Source of the DNA: Hyphomicrobium_A sp963745205
GTDB lineage: Bacteria; Pseudomonadota; Alphaproteobacteria; Rhizobiales; Hyphomicrobiaceae
DNA: 64,000 bases
Assembly (NCBI GenBank): GCA_963745205.1
Contig: CAVUWX010000004.1
Coordinates: forward strand, 160,007 to 224,006
Direction of reading: 5' to 3'
Positions 1-7,784 of this stretch are shown here, in pieces. Below the pieces are notes generated by a model, which did not search any database, was not told where the DNA came from, and saw only the letters and a list, made by a program, of their open reading frames with translations. How positions within the stretch are numbered: the first letter of the stretch is position 1; every line of letters starts with the position of its first letter. A program made the translations under genes and the position numbers.

Positions 1-250
1 CGAGCAGCGCATAGACGAAGATGATGGCGGGGCGATTGAAGTAGGGTCCGACGACGCCATGCACGAGCGAGTAGGTGATGTCGGTGCCGAGCCCGGGGTT
101 GTGCCACCAGACCTTGCCGGGGCTCGCATGCTGGCTCTTCCACAGCGCCAGCCCTGTGAACAGCAGGGCGAGCCCGATCATCATCGGGATCTGGTGGATG
201 TAGATGTCGAGGACCTGATCGAAGACCAGCCCGACGCTTTCGAACGACAT
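1..250 (-). CDS. N-terminal part of a membrane protein, possibly sterol desaturase family (runs off left edge)
   Basis: An open frame enters from the left edge on the minus strand and begins with ATG at 250. The 83 visible residues start MSFESVGLVFDQ and contain one clear hydrophobic helix (about residues 23-34), then a Trp/His-rich loop (WWHNPGLGTD) and a second hydrophobic stretch at the edge. The length of hydrophobic segments and the loop recall the N-terminus of sterol desaturase/fatty acid hydroxylase-type membrane proteins, but the diagnostic histidine clusters of that family would lie outside the window. The family name is therefore inference; the coding call rests on the open frame and membrane-protein composition. 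Confidence 0.5.
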   Translation of the reverse strand, partial: MSFESVGLVFDQVLDIYIHQIPMMIGLALLFTGLALWKSQHASPGKVWWHNPGLGTDITYSLVHGVVGPYFNRPAIIFVYALL

Positions 251-399
251 GCGTGAGAACTCGCAACGCGGAAACCGGCGACTACTCGATTAAAGCTTTA
301 GTCATCCGCGGTTAACAAAGAGTGGCGGTGACGCTCCACGGCCCGAGGCCGTCCGTCGATCGTCAGGTGGTGCCGGGGGTCAAGCTAGCGGAGGTGCGG

Positions 400-612
400 T
401 CAGCGCACCGGGTGCAGTTTTGCCGGCTCGCGCAGAGTAACCGGCTTGCCGTTGACGACGATGACGCTGGCATTCGCGAGTGCCACCTCGAGCCCCCAGG
501 CCGCCGCCTCGAGCGCCTCGCGCGTCTTGGCGTGCGGCAAGGCGAGCGTCAGCAGTGCAGTGCCCTTGAGGACGTGCACGAGCCGGGCCTGCTCATCGAT
601 CGTGATACGCAT
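400..612 (-). CDS. Small hypothetical protein, last gene of the sigma-factor block
   Basis: A 70-residue frame starting MRITIDEQARLVHVL at 612. A longer in-frame start at 660 adds 16 residues of low-complexity sequence and looks less natural. It has alternating hydrophobic residues suggesting a small beta-rich fold, no signal peptide and no cysteine. It lies 108 bases downstream of the anti-sigma gene on the same strand, so it could be co-transcribed. I do not recognise a family. It could be a chance open frame in GC-rich DNA, although the composition is protein-like. Confidence 0.4.
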   Translation of the reverse strand: MRITIDEQARLVHVLKGTALLTLALPHAKTREALEAAAWGLEVALANASVIVVNGKPVTLREPAKLHPVR

Positions 613-720
613 GACGCTCGCCTCACCTTGCCGGCGGAAGGATGCCGGGAGCGTGGGCATAGGGCGTCGGCGAGGGCGGCGCTGTTCCGCGTGGAACAGG
701 TAGCGATTCCGGCCGCCTCG

Positions 721-1524
721 TCAGTTCGCCATCGCACCGCTGCGCCAGCGCGCCGCAAACTCCTTGAGCTCGTTCTCCGCCAGGTCCGAGACGGCCGCGT
801 ATTTGAAATCGTGCCCTGGCCAGCTGAGAAGCGAATAGCCGTCGCGGGTTGCGCGCGCGAGCGGTTCTCCGCCATCTTTGCTCCCGGGCTGCGGGATCGC
901 GATCAAGCTGATCACGTGCTGCCGCCGCCGGTACACGACCGTCGGCACCGCCCTTCCGTCGACGACATCGACGCGCCCTCCGACGAGGGGAAACCCTGCG
1001 TCCGCCAGGTCGACGACCTGCGGCGACACCGCGAGCTTGCCGTCGAACCAGGGTTTCACCGTGTGGCGGTCGCTCGAGGCCACATCGAAGGGTGCCGTTG
1101 CCAGCAAAGCGCGCTGGTGACCGGCGACCATCTCGGCGATTTCATTCGTGGAGGCCGTCTGCTGCAGGCCGACGTAGGTGCCGGCGCTCGCGAGAACAGC
1201 GGCAAGCGCTGCCGCGGCTGCCAGCTGCCGCCAGTCGAAGTGGCGCGGCCGCGCGCGTGGCGCCGGCGTGGCGCCGAGCGTGGGCGTGTCGGCAATGGCC
1301 GCGACTCGCCGGCGCAATGCGTCGGAGGCGCGCTCCTTGCCCACGTGCGAGGACAAGGCGTTGCGCAGCTCGACGAGACGGGCAAGCTCGGCTTTCAGCG
1401 TCGCATCCGCGGCGATGCGCCGCTCGACGTCCAGCACGGAAGCCGCATCGAGCTCGTTGTCGAGATAGGCGTTGAGCAGAAGTAGGGATTCCTCGCGCGA
1501 GGTCCATGACGGAGGCTTGTTCAT
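721..1524 (-). CDS. Anti-sigma factor, single-pass membrane protein
   Basis: The 267-residue product probably holds the neighbouring ECF sigma factor inactive at the inner membrane. The N-terminus (about residues 10-60) resembles the helical anti-sigma domain, with NAYLDNELDAASVLDVERR, but has no HxxxCxxC zinc motif. A single transmembrane helix (about residues 97-117, rich in Ala/Leu) is followed by a periplasmic region of about 150 residues. The ATG at 1524 overlaps the sigma gene stop in an ATGA, which fixes the start; the frame is open further upstream but that part lies inside the sigma gene. This overlap is the usual arrangement for translational coupling of a sigma/anti-sigma pair. The inducing signal is not visible. 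Confidence 0.82.
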   Translation of the reverse strand: MNKPPSWTSREESLLLLNAYLDNELDAASVLDVERRIAADATLKAELARLVELRNALSSHVGKERASDALRRRVAAIADTPTLGATPAPRARPRHFDWRQLAAAAALAAVLASAGTYVGLQQTASTNEIAEMVAGHQRALLATAPFDVASSDRHTVKPWFDGKLAVSPQVVDLADAGFPLVGGRVDVVDGRAVPTVVYRRRQHVISLIAIPQPGSKDGGEPLARATRDGYSLLSWPGHDFKYAAVSDLAENELKEFAARWRSGAMAN

Positions 1525-2066
1525 GCGGCCCCTGCCTTTCCCTTGGCCGCCATGCCGATGCGCTGAACGAGGAGGTTTCGCGCGCGGGCGAGCCGTGACA
1601 TGACGGTCCCGATGGGGATCGACATCACACTGGAGATTTCTTGATAGCTGAGCCCCTCGATCTCCCGCAGCACCAGGGCTTCGCGATAAGCGAGCGGCAG
1701 CGCGGCAATCGCCCGGTGGAGCTGCTCGACGTCGGCCTTGGCGATGAGCACGGCTTCGGGCGTCGCCTCGCGAGAACAATCGATCATTTCCAAGCCGGCC
1801 TTTTCGAACAATGCTTCATCGTCCGACACCACGAGGGACTTCGGACGGTTCTTGGCGAGCCAGGTGAAAGCGGTGTTGCGCACGATTGCCAAAAGCCAGG
1901 CCCGGGGATTGCTCTTCGCGGTGGCGATGGCGCGGTAGGCACGGATGCAGGCTTCCTGTACGACGTCCTCGGCGTCGGTCACGCTGCCCGTGAGCCACCG
2001 CGCAAGCGACAGCGCATCGTCTAGGTGCGGCAGGACCACTTCACCGAACCGCTGGCGTTCGTCCAT
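1521..2066 (-). CDS. ECF-family RNA polymerase sigma factor
   Basis: A 181-residue sigma-70-type extracytoplasmic-function factor. Region 2 covers about residues 10-75 (DAEDVVQEAC and a Trp/Arg-rich -10 recognition helix), and region 4 about residues 118-167 with the helix-turn-helix GLSYQEISSVMSIPIGTVMS. The start at 2066 (MDERQRFGEV) matches the usual N-terminus; an upstream in-frame start would add 29 Arg/Gly-rich residues. It lies between a cupredoxin gene (38 bases upstream) and its probable anti-sigma factor, which overlaps its stop. The order metallophosphoesterase-cupredoxin-sigma-anti-sigma is, from memory, a recurrent Hyphomicrobiales arrangement; the regulon is unknown. Confidence 0.92.
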   Translation of the reverse strand: MDERQRFGEVVLPHLDDALSLARWLTGSVTDAEDVVQEACIRAYRAIATAKSNPRAWLLAIVRNTAFTWLAKNRPKSLVVSDDEALFEKAGLEMIDCSREATPEAVLIAKADVEQLHRAIAALPLAYREALVLREIEGLSYQEISSVMSIPIGTVMSRLARARNLLVQRIGMAAKGKAGAA

Positions 2067-2104
2067 TCCACCTCGCGTCCACGCAATGCCGGCGCTGCGG
2101 CCGG

Positions 2105-2419
2105 TTACGGCTTGACGATGATCTTGCCCTTCATGTGCGGGTGCAATCCGCAAAAATACCCGATCTCGCCCGCATCTGCGAACGTCATCGAGAACGTCTC
2201 GCCCGTATCGAGAGGCTTGGAGCGAAACTTGCTGTTATCCTCCACGACCAAGTGCGGAATGTCGTCGGCGTTCTTCCAGGTTACGGTTGTGCCCGGCTTC
2301 ACCGTGACCTCGGGCGGATTAAAGGTAAAATTTGCGATCTCGATCACTGTTTCCTCAGCGCGGGCGCCGCTGCCGAGCACGAGAAGAGCCCCTAGCGCGG
2401 CAAGCCTGAGCGCGCTCAT
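2105..2419 (-). CDS. Periplasmic cupredoxin (type 1 copper protein)
   Basis: A 104-residue secreted copper protein of the plastocyanin/amicyanin type. A signal peptide covers about residues 1-21 (cleavage after GARA). The type 1 copper ligands are visible: His in DIPHLVV, then Cys, His and Met in the C-terminal loop YFCGLHPHMKG. It should act as a periplasmic electron carrier or copper-binding protein. The ATG at 2419 overlaps the metallophosphoesterase stop by an ATGA, so the two are probably translationally coupled. The gene directly precedes the ECF sigma factor, suggesting a redox or copper-linked envelope response. Confidence 0.9.
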   Translation of the reverse strand: MSALRLAALGALLVLGSGARAEETVIEIANFTFNPPEVTVKPGTTVTWKNADDIPHLVVEDNSKFRSKPLDTGETFSMTFADAGEIGYFCGLHPHMKGKIIVKP

Positions 2420-3360
2420 CGGTCGGCCAAGGCCGTATCGGTGATGGCCAGCGCCTCCTCCCCCTGCCGATAGGTGACGCTGCGGATGCCGAGCAGGCTG
2501 CGCAGCTTCTCGGCCGGCACCAGCATCGGGCCCGGAGAGGGGGCCGTGCCGGGCGCCGGCTGCGGAAACGCGGTCGAGCGCGCGGTGTGGAAGGTGACGT
2601 TGCCTTCCACCTTCTGCATGAGCTGATGGATGTGCCCGTTGAGCACGGTAACGGAACCGAAACGCTTCAAGTAGCCGAGCGCGACCGCGGCATCGTCCGT
2701 GCCCCAACCCCAGCTCGGATAGACGGACCAGAGCGGGATGTGGGCGAAGACCACGATCGGAGTCGAGGCGCTTAAATCCTTGACGTCGTCCTCCAACCAC
2801 TCGAGCTGATCGGGGCCGAGAGATCCCAAGCCGCCGGCTTTCAAATTGGCGACGTTGACAAGCCCGATGAAGTGCACGCCGTGGTCATCGAAGCTGTACC
2901 AGCCTGAGCCTTTGGTGTTCTTTCCGTAGCGTTCGAGGTACGCCTTGCCCGTGCCCTCATCGACGATGTCGTGCTCGCCCGGCACGTAGTGCACTGCCAC
3001 GCCGGCGCTACCGATGAGCTCGGCCGCGTTGTCGAACTCGGTCGCCTTCGACAGATGCGTGATGTCCCCGGTGTGGAGCATGAACGCCGGCTTCTGCGGC
3101 ATTGCCTTGACGCGGTCGATCGCCTCTTTCAGCGTATCGAGCGCGTGTGGATTGGCGGGCTTGTCGAAGCCCACATGGCTGTCGGAGATCTGCAGGAACG
3201 TGAATCCCGAGGTGGTGGCCGCCGCTGCGCCATCGAGCAGGCCGAGCGACTTAGGCACGCCGCCGCTCAACCCCCAGAGCACGCCGGTGCCCGCCCACAG
3301 CATGCATTCGAACGCATGGCGGCGGCTGACGCCGTCTTCGTCGTGAGTGTCGTGGCTCAT
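2416..3360 (-). CDS. Exported metallophosphoesterase
   Basis: A 314-residue calcineurin-like phosphoesterase. An N-terminal twin-arginine-like segment (SRRHAFECMLWAG, residues 12-24) and an Ala-rich stretch to about residue 50 indicate export. Metal-binding motifs follow in order: Asp60 and His62 in SDSH, HTGDIT, PGEHD, VFAHIPLW and LNGHIH. The third motif usually reads GNHD or GNHE; here the Asn is replaced by Glu, which may be normal for this subfamily or may alter catalysis. The start at 3360 is chosen because the extra upstream frame encodes Arg/Ser-rich sequence antisense to the end of the caspase gene. Substrate unknown. Confidence 0.85.
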   Translation of the reverse strand: MSHDTHDEDGVSRRHAFECMLWAGTGVLWGLSGGVPKSLGLLDGAAAATTSGFTFLQISDSHVGFDKPANPHALDTLKEAIDRVKAMPQKPAFMLHTGDITHLSKATEFDNAAELIGSAGVAVHYVPGEHDIVDEGTGKAYLERYGKNTKGSGWYSFDDHGVHFIGLVNVANLKAGGLGSLGPDQLEWLEDDVKDLSASTPIVVFAHIPLWSVYPSWGWGTDDAAVALGYLKRFGSVTVLNGHIHQLMQKVEGNVTFHTARSTAFPQPAPGTAPSPGPMLVPAEKLRSLLGIRSVTYRQGEEALAITDTALADR

Positions 3361-3475
3361 GCTCGGCCCTTTCTGCAACGCCGAAATCCGGCGGTTCGAA
3401 AGGGGAGACTCGGGCGCGGGGCGATTTATTCCCGAGCCCGGTGCAATAGGGCGCGCCCGGCAAGCCTGCGCTTGC

Positions 3476-4618
3476 CTACTTCTTGGTGCCTTCGGCCGCC
3501 TGCGCGGGGAGCCCGAGCTTACCTTCGAGCGCCGTGATCTCTTCGCGCAGCTTCTTCTGCTCTTGGCCGCGGCGCACCATCTGCATCTGGATCTTGCCGA
3601 TTTCCATGGAGAGATTGTTGCGCGAGGTCGTGCTCTCGGCGCCTCCCTCATCGTACTGCTTGTCGAAGATCTTCTGTTGATCGGCTTGGTTTTCCTCTTC
3701 CAGCTGGCGCAGCCGCTCGCGCGCTTGCGCGAGCGCGACAATGTTGCCGGTCTCCTCGGGGCTGCGGGGAGCGGTGACCGCAGCCGCCGGTGCCAGTGCC
3801 TCGCCCGGGGTGGCCGAGCGCTGCGCCGCCGTCGGCTGGAAGTAGAACTCGCCCGTCAGCGCCGAGTGGTCCCACGGCACCTGCTTGCCGCCCGTCGCCG
3901 CGAGCACGTCCTTCCGCACCTCGATCATGACCGAGGTGAGGTCGCGGCCCGGCTCCTTGACATGCTTTGCCAGCGCCGCGGTGAAGGGTGAGTTCTTGCC
4001 CTTGCCGTCGAGCGCCACATTCCCGGGCTGCGTCGAATAGGCGATGAAGGTGCCGACCCCGGTGTCGACCTGCGCCAGCCCCTTGCCGATGCTCGTCGAG
4101 CGCGTGCCCATGGAGCGGGCGAGATTTTGCGAGAACGGGTTGTCGCGGCAGGCGTCGAGGAACACGATGTTGGTCTTGTCCGCGCGCCCGAGCTCCATCT
4201 GCTTTAAAATGAAGTCGAGGTTCTCGGCGTCGAAATCGAGATCGCGCTCGCCCTGCAGGTGGGCGTCGACGGGAATGAGGTAGTTGCGCCCCGCCACCTG
4301 CAGCCCGTGCCCGGCATAAAAGAAGATGGCGACGTCGGCGCTCTCCAGGAGGCCAGCGAAATCGCGCACCTTGTTGTCGAAGCCGCGTTTGTCGACGTCG
4401 ACGCCTAGGATGACGTCGAAGCCGGAGCTTTTCAGCGCCGAGGCTATGGCGTTGGCGTCGTTCACCGGATTGGCGAGCTGGCCTACCTCCTTATAGTTCG
4501 AGTTGCCGACGACGAGCGCGACGCGCTTTTCGGCGTGTGCGGGAAGCGCGAGGAGGAGGGAGGCGGCGAGGGTGGCGAGGAGGGCGGCGAGTGGGACGCG
4601 GACGATGACGCAATACAT
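3476..4618 (-). CDS. Secreted caspase-family (peptidase C14) protein with C-terminal coiled coil
   Basis: A 380-residue metacaspase/orthocaspase-type protein. Residues 1-29 form a signal peptide ending AHA. The p20 domain starts RVALVVGNSNY at residue 32; the catalytic His is His104 in FYAGHG and the catalytic Cys is Cys157 in LDACRDNPF, so the dyad is intact. The p20-like part ends near residue 285 (GEFYFQPTAA), and the last 85 residues are Glu/Gln/Arg/Lys-rich with heptad-like spacing, suggesting a coiled coil for assembly. The ATG at 4618 is preferred over one 17 codons upstream because it directly precedes the hydrophobic signal sequence. The gene is 115 bases upstream of the metallophosphoesterase on the same strand and divergent from the P460 cytochrome. 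Substrate unknown. Confidence 0.9.
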   Translation of the reverse strand: MYCVIVRVPLAALLATLAASLLLALPAHAEKRVALVVGNSNYKEVGQLANPVNDANAIASALKSSGFDVILGVDVDKRGFDNKVRDFAGLLESADVAIFFYAGHGLQVAGRNYLIPVDAHLQGERDLDFDAENLDFILKQMELGRADKTNIVFLDACRDNPFSQNLARSMGTRSTSIGKGLAQVDTGVGTFIAYSTQPGNVALDGKGKNSPFTAALAKHVKEPGRDLTSVMIEVRKDVLAATGGKQVPWDHSALTGEFYFQPTAAQRSATPGEALAPAAAVTAPRSPEETGNIVALAQARERLRQLEEENQADQQKIFDKQYDEGGAESTTSRNNLSMEIGKIQMQMVRRGQEQKKLREEITALEGKLGLPAQAAEGTKK

Positions 4619-4799
4619 GGGGCTACCGGAGCTGGTGGACGGACTGGCGAGCCAGCATTCACCAGACAAGCTTGGCGGCTTTGCGGCTGGGGCCCGATCG
4701 CCGCCCGCTCAGGTGCTTTTTGGCGGGCAATGGAACTTCAGCGACCGGCGACTGTTGTCGCTGCGGCAAGGAAGGATTTCACCGTTGGGGAGACTAATT
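4619..4799. promoter_or_regulatory. Divergent promoter region between the caspase and P460 cytochrome genes
   Basis: The 181-base spacer separates genes that start in opposite directions, so it must hold at least two promoters unless the genes are read from outside. I see no confident -35/-10 pair or ECF-type promoter by eye. A purine-rich stretch near 4769-4790 lies just before the cytochrome start and could contribute ribosome binding. Confidence 0.4.
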
Positions 4800-5387
4800 A
4801 TGTCGAGCATTTCGACGGTCTGCAGGCTGTTCAGCAAAAACGCCCCGGCTATCGCGATCATTGCCGTATTGCTCGCTGTTTTGGGCAACATCGTCCTTGC
4901 GGCGCAGGACAAATACACTGTGCAAGTACCGGGTGGGCTCTCGTTCTCCGAGTTCAAAGGGTACGAGGACTGGCAGTCTGTCTCCGTCAGTAAGACCGAT
5001 CACGCGTTCGCTTTGATCCTCGCCAATCCTACGATGATCGACGCCTATCGGGCCGGCATTCCCGACAACGGCAAGCCTTTTCCCGACGGCTCCAAGATGG
5101 CGAAGATCCATTGGAAGCCGGAAAAGAGTGCGGAGGCGCCCGATCCGACGACGGCGGTGCCGGGCACCTTGCTAAACGTTGACTTCATGGAGAGGGATAG
5201 CAAGAGGTTCGCGGACAGCGGCGGATGGGGATGGGCCGCGTTTAACTATGACGCTGCGTCCGACACCTTTACGCCCGCCACTGAAGCCGACCAGCCGCCG
5301 CAGGCGAACGACGCCAAGTGCGGGTTCGCGTGCCATACGATAGTGCAGGCAAAGGACTACGTTTTCACGGCGTACCCGAAGCGGTGA
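4800..5387 (+). CDS. Cytochrome P460 family protein with CX3CH haem motif
   Basis: A 195-residue secreted c-type cytochrome. A signal/anchor helix covers about residues 14-34. The body has the P460-type pattern (FSEFKGYEDWQSVSVSKTDHAF near the N-terminus, then a Trp-rich WGWAAFNYDA segment), and the haem site lies near the C-terminus as Cys174-Gly-Phe-Ala-Cys178-His179. That is three residues between the cysteines instead of the usual two. P460 proteins oxidise hydroxylamine or detoxify nitrogen oxides in some bacteria; this role is only family knowledge here. The start at 4800 precedes the signal sequence; the upstream open frame is antisense to the caspase gene start. Confidence 0.82.
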   Translation: MSSISTVCRLFSKNAPAIAIIAVLLAVLGNIVLAAQDKYTVQVPGGLSFSEFKGYEDWQSVSVSKTDHAFALILANPTMIDAYRAGIPDNGKPFPDGSKMAKIHWKPEKSAEAPDPTTAVPGTLLNVDFMERDSKRFADSGGWGWAAFNYDAASDTFTPATEADQPPQANDAKCGFACHTIVQAKDYVFTAYPKR

Positions 5388-5554
5388 ACGGGAATGGGTG
5401 AGGTCGTGGACTTAACGGCCCTGATCAGCGAAGCCGGAGTCGATAGTCATCCTAAAGACAGCCAAGGTGCTTGGGCTTGAGCGGCAGCTGCGTGGCGTGA
5501 ACCGCTCCCCGCGCTTTCGCGCTACTCTCGAGCGCCCGCCCCACAGGAGCCCCC

Positions 5555-6145
5555 ATGAAACTCTATTACTTCCCCGGCGCCTGCAGCCTCGCCGGCCACA
5601 TCGCGCTTCTCGAGGCCGACATGAAGTTCGACCTCGTCAAGGTCGACCTCAAGGGGCACAAGCTGGAGGATGGCCGCTCCTTCCGCGACATCAATCCCAA
5701 GGGCTACGTGCCGGCGCTCGAGCTCGACGACGGCGAGCTGCTGACCGAGACCGTCGCCATCCTGGCCCTCATCGCCGACCGCTATCCCGCGCTGATGGCG
5801 CCCGGCCAATACGGGCGCTACCGGCTGCTGGAGATGCTCGCCTACATCGCGACCGAGATCCACAAAACCTTTCATCCGCTGTTCGACCCCAAGGCCAGCG
5901 AGGCCGAAAAGAAGAAGGCGGCCGATGGCGTCGCCAAAAAGCTCGACTTCGTGGCTACCAAGCTCAAGGGCCCGTACCTGTTCGGGGCCAACGCTACCGT
6001 CGCCGACTTCTACCTGTTCGTGATGCTGCTGTGGGCGGCGAAGAACAAGATCGCCATTCCGGAGCCGCTGAAAGCCCTCAGCCAGCACATAAAGACGCGG
6101 CCGACCGTGCAGGTGGCGCTGCGGCGCGAGGGTCTGATCGCCTAG
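5555..6145 (+). CDS. Glutathione S-transferase, beta class
   Basis: A 196-residue cytosolic transferase. The N-terminal thioredoxin-like domain begins MKLYYFPGACSLAGHI, with the Cys10 region typical of the bacterial beta class, followed by the cis-Pro segment GYVPALELDDGELLTET that binds glutathione. The all-helical C-terminal domain occupies about residues 85-196. The length matches the family. It appears to be a single-gene unit. Two other GST-family genes lie at 22.9 and 26.5 kb, but they belong to different subgroups. Confidence 0.92.
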   Translation: MKLYYFPGACSLAGHIALLEADMKFDLVKVDLKGHKLEDGRSFRDINPKGYVPALELDDGELLTETVAILALIADRYPALMAPGQYGRYRLLEMLAYIATEIHKTFHPLFDPKASEAEKKKAADGVAKKLDFVATKLKGPYLFGANATVADFYLFVMLLWAAKNKIAIPEPLKALSQHIKTRPTVQVALRREGLIA

Positions 6146-6497
6146 GCGGCGCGCGCTCAAAACTTCTCCCCGCCCTCCTCTGCTCCCCTACACTCCCCCC
6201 ATCCCGCCCCACACCATGGGGACGAGCTCGAGACCGTCTCAAGTTTCGGGGGTGGGCTGCGGCAGAGTAGTAGCCGGCGTCACGAGGGTAACGACCGAAG
6301 GGCGTCGGTGAATTCTTCCATGCGCGGGACCCGGTTCCGCCGGTAGGAGACTAAGGTCCTCCGACTCCGCATGGATGGCAAAACAGGCCGCTCGCGGGGC
6401 GCGCAAGCGTCGAGCAAATAGAATAGATGCGGTGCGTGCGCGCCCCGTCTCCCCATTTCTCATACCCTCGGGGTCGCTCCCGCGAGGCGCTTCCACA
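6146..6497. other. Gene-free stretch upstream of the palindromic repeat
   Basis: This spacer has no convincing gene. A short minus-strand open frame (6239-6496) is Pro/Arg-rich and lacks a recognisable fold or ribosome-binding site. An 11-base palindrome (GAGACCGTCTC) lies at about 6228-6238, downstream of the transferase, but without a following T run. Nothing else stands out. Confidence 0.4.
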
Positions 6498-6643
6498 TGT
6501 CATCCCGGCCAAGGGAGCGGAGCGACCGCAGAGCCGGGACCTAGCACGAGAATTGTCGGAGACACTGAAGTGAATAAGGTGCTGCGCAGAGTCACTCCTG
6601 GGTCCCGGATAGCCTCCGCTAACGCGTCGGCTTCCGGGATGAC
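6498..6643. repeat. Long imperfect palindrome, probable intergenic repeat element
   Basis: Two arms face each other. The outer end TGTCATCCCGGCC at 6498-6510 is matched in reverse by CTTCCGGGATGACA near 6631-6644, and the inner GCCGGGACC at 6533-6541 is matched by GGTCCCGGA at 6601-6609. About 59 bases separate the inner arms. The outline resembles dispersed extragenic palindromes common in Hyphomicrobiales genomes, which begin with a similar TCATCCCGGCC motif. Only one copy is visible here, so dispersal is inferred. Confidence 0.6.
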
Positions 6644-6659
6644 AGCCGCGATGCTGCCC

Positions 6660-7577
6660 CTACACCTCGACCGCGCCTTTGCCCTTGGCCTTGTACTCCG
6701 GCTCCACGTGGATCACGACCTGCGTGCCCTTGATCGAAGCTTCGATCGCGTCTTCCAGCCGGTCGCAGATGTCGTGCGCGGCTTCCACCGTCATGGCACC
6801 CGGCACCACGAGGTGGAACTCGATGAACGTCGTTGGCCCGGCCGTGCGCGTCCTCATGTCGTGGGCTTGCAGGGCGCCGTCGGCGTTCGACTTGATGACC
6901 TCGCGGATGCGCGCCTCGATCTCGGGCGAGGCGGCAGCATCCATGAGCTGGCTCATGGATGCGGTCGCAAGGTTGTAGCCCATGCGCAGGATGTTGAGCG
7001 CCACCGCGGCGGCGAGCAGGGGATCGAGGATCGACCAGCCGGTCAGCGTGGCGAGCACGAGGCCGAGGATCACGCCGACCGAGGTGATGACATCGGAGAA
7101 AAGGTGCAGGCCGTCGCCCGACAGCGCCGGCGAGTTCCAGGCGCGGCCGCGGTTCATGAGCAGCCAGGCCCAGGCGCCGTTGACGGCGGTGGCGAGCCCG
7201 TTGACGAGGAGGCCCATGGCGGGCTCGTGCAGCGGGCGCGGCTCCAAGAGCGCGTTCCAGGCCTCGCGGAAGATCAGAAGCGCGGCGACGATGATGAGCG
7301 TGCCCTCGAGCACGGCAGAGAAGTATTCGGCCTTGTGGTGGCCGAAGGGGTGGTCGCGGTCGGGTGGGTGCGCGCCGACGCGGATCGCGATCAGCGCGGC
7401 GATGGCGGTCAAGAGGTTGACGATGCTTTCGAGCGCGTCCGAGAAGAGCGCGACGCTCCCAGTCATCAGGAACGCCACGTACTTTATGCCCATGACCGCG
7501 AGCGCAACTACGATGCTGGCGGCGGCCACGAGCTGGTGCTGGCTCTTCGTGAAAGGAATGGAACGTTGCTCGGCCAT
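6660..7577 (-). CDS. Cation diffusion facilitator (CDF) family metal exporter
   Basis: A 305-residue inner-membrane proton/metal antiporter. Six transmembrane helices occupy about residues 12-200. Helix 2 carries FSDALES and helix 5 carries HLFSD (HX3D), matching the intramembrane metal site of ZitB/YiiP-type proteins. The loop HPPDRDHPFGHHKAEYFSA is the classic His-rich signature between helices 2 and 3. A C-terminal cytoplasmic domain follows (about 205-305), with histidines consistent with metal binding. The start at 7577 (MAEQRSIPF) is preferred; a longer frame adds Arg/Pro-rich sequence. The metal is probably Zn, Fe or Mn and cannot be fixed from sequence alone. Confidence 0.93.
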   Translation of the reverse strand: MAEQRSIPFTKSQHQLVAAASIVVALAVMGIKYVAFLMTGSVALFSDALESIVNLLTAIAALIAIRVGAHPPDRDHPFGHHKAEYFSAVLEGTLIIVAALLIFREAWNALLEPRPLHEPAMGLLVNGLATAVNGAWAWLLMNRGRAWNSPALSGDGLHLFSDVITSVGVILGLVLATLTGWSILDPLLAAAVALNILRMGYNLATASMSQLMDAAASPEIEARIREVIKSNADGALQAHDMRTRTAGPTTFIEFHLVVPGAMTVEAAHDICDRLEDAIEASIKGTQVVIHVEPEYKAKGKGAVEV

Positions 7578-7784
7578 CGGGCTCTCGAGGTGCAGCGGCG
7601 CCGGATCGGCTGTCGGGGTATCAGGTCGCGGGCGGATCAGGAAGCGGGCAGCGCGCGAGGCGGGTTTTCCACACTCTCGACGGTCGCCCATCTCCCGCAG
7701 AAGTCGCGAATTCTGATGGGGAAACGGGCGGAGGCGCCGCTCTCCACGGCGGGCGCGCGCTCAGCTCGCTGGAGGGCACGCATC

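Noticed and set aside
5467..6270. A 267-residue plus-strand frame overlapping the beta-class GST in another phase
   Set aside because: It is an out-of-phase reading of the GST gene, dominated by Arg and Gly.
6239..6496. Small minus-strand gene between the GST and the palindromic repeat
   Set aside because: The 85-residue product is Arg/Pro-rich, lacks a ribosome-binding site and shows no domain; it looks like random open frame in GC-rich spacer.
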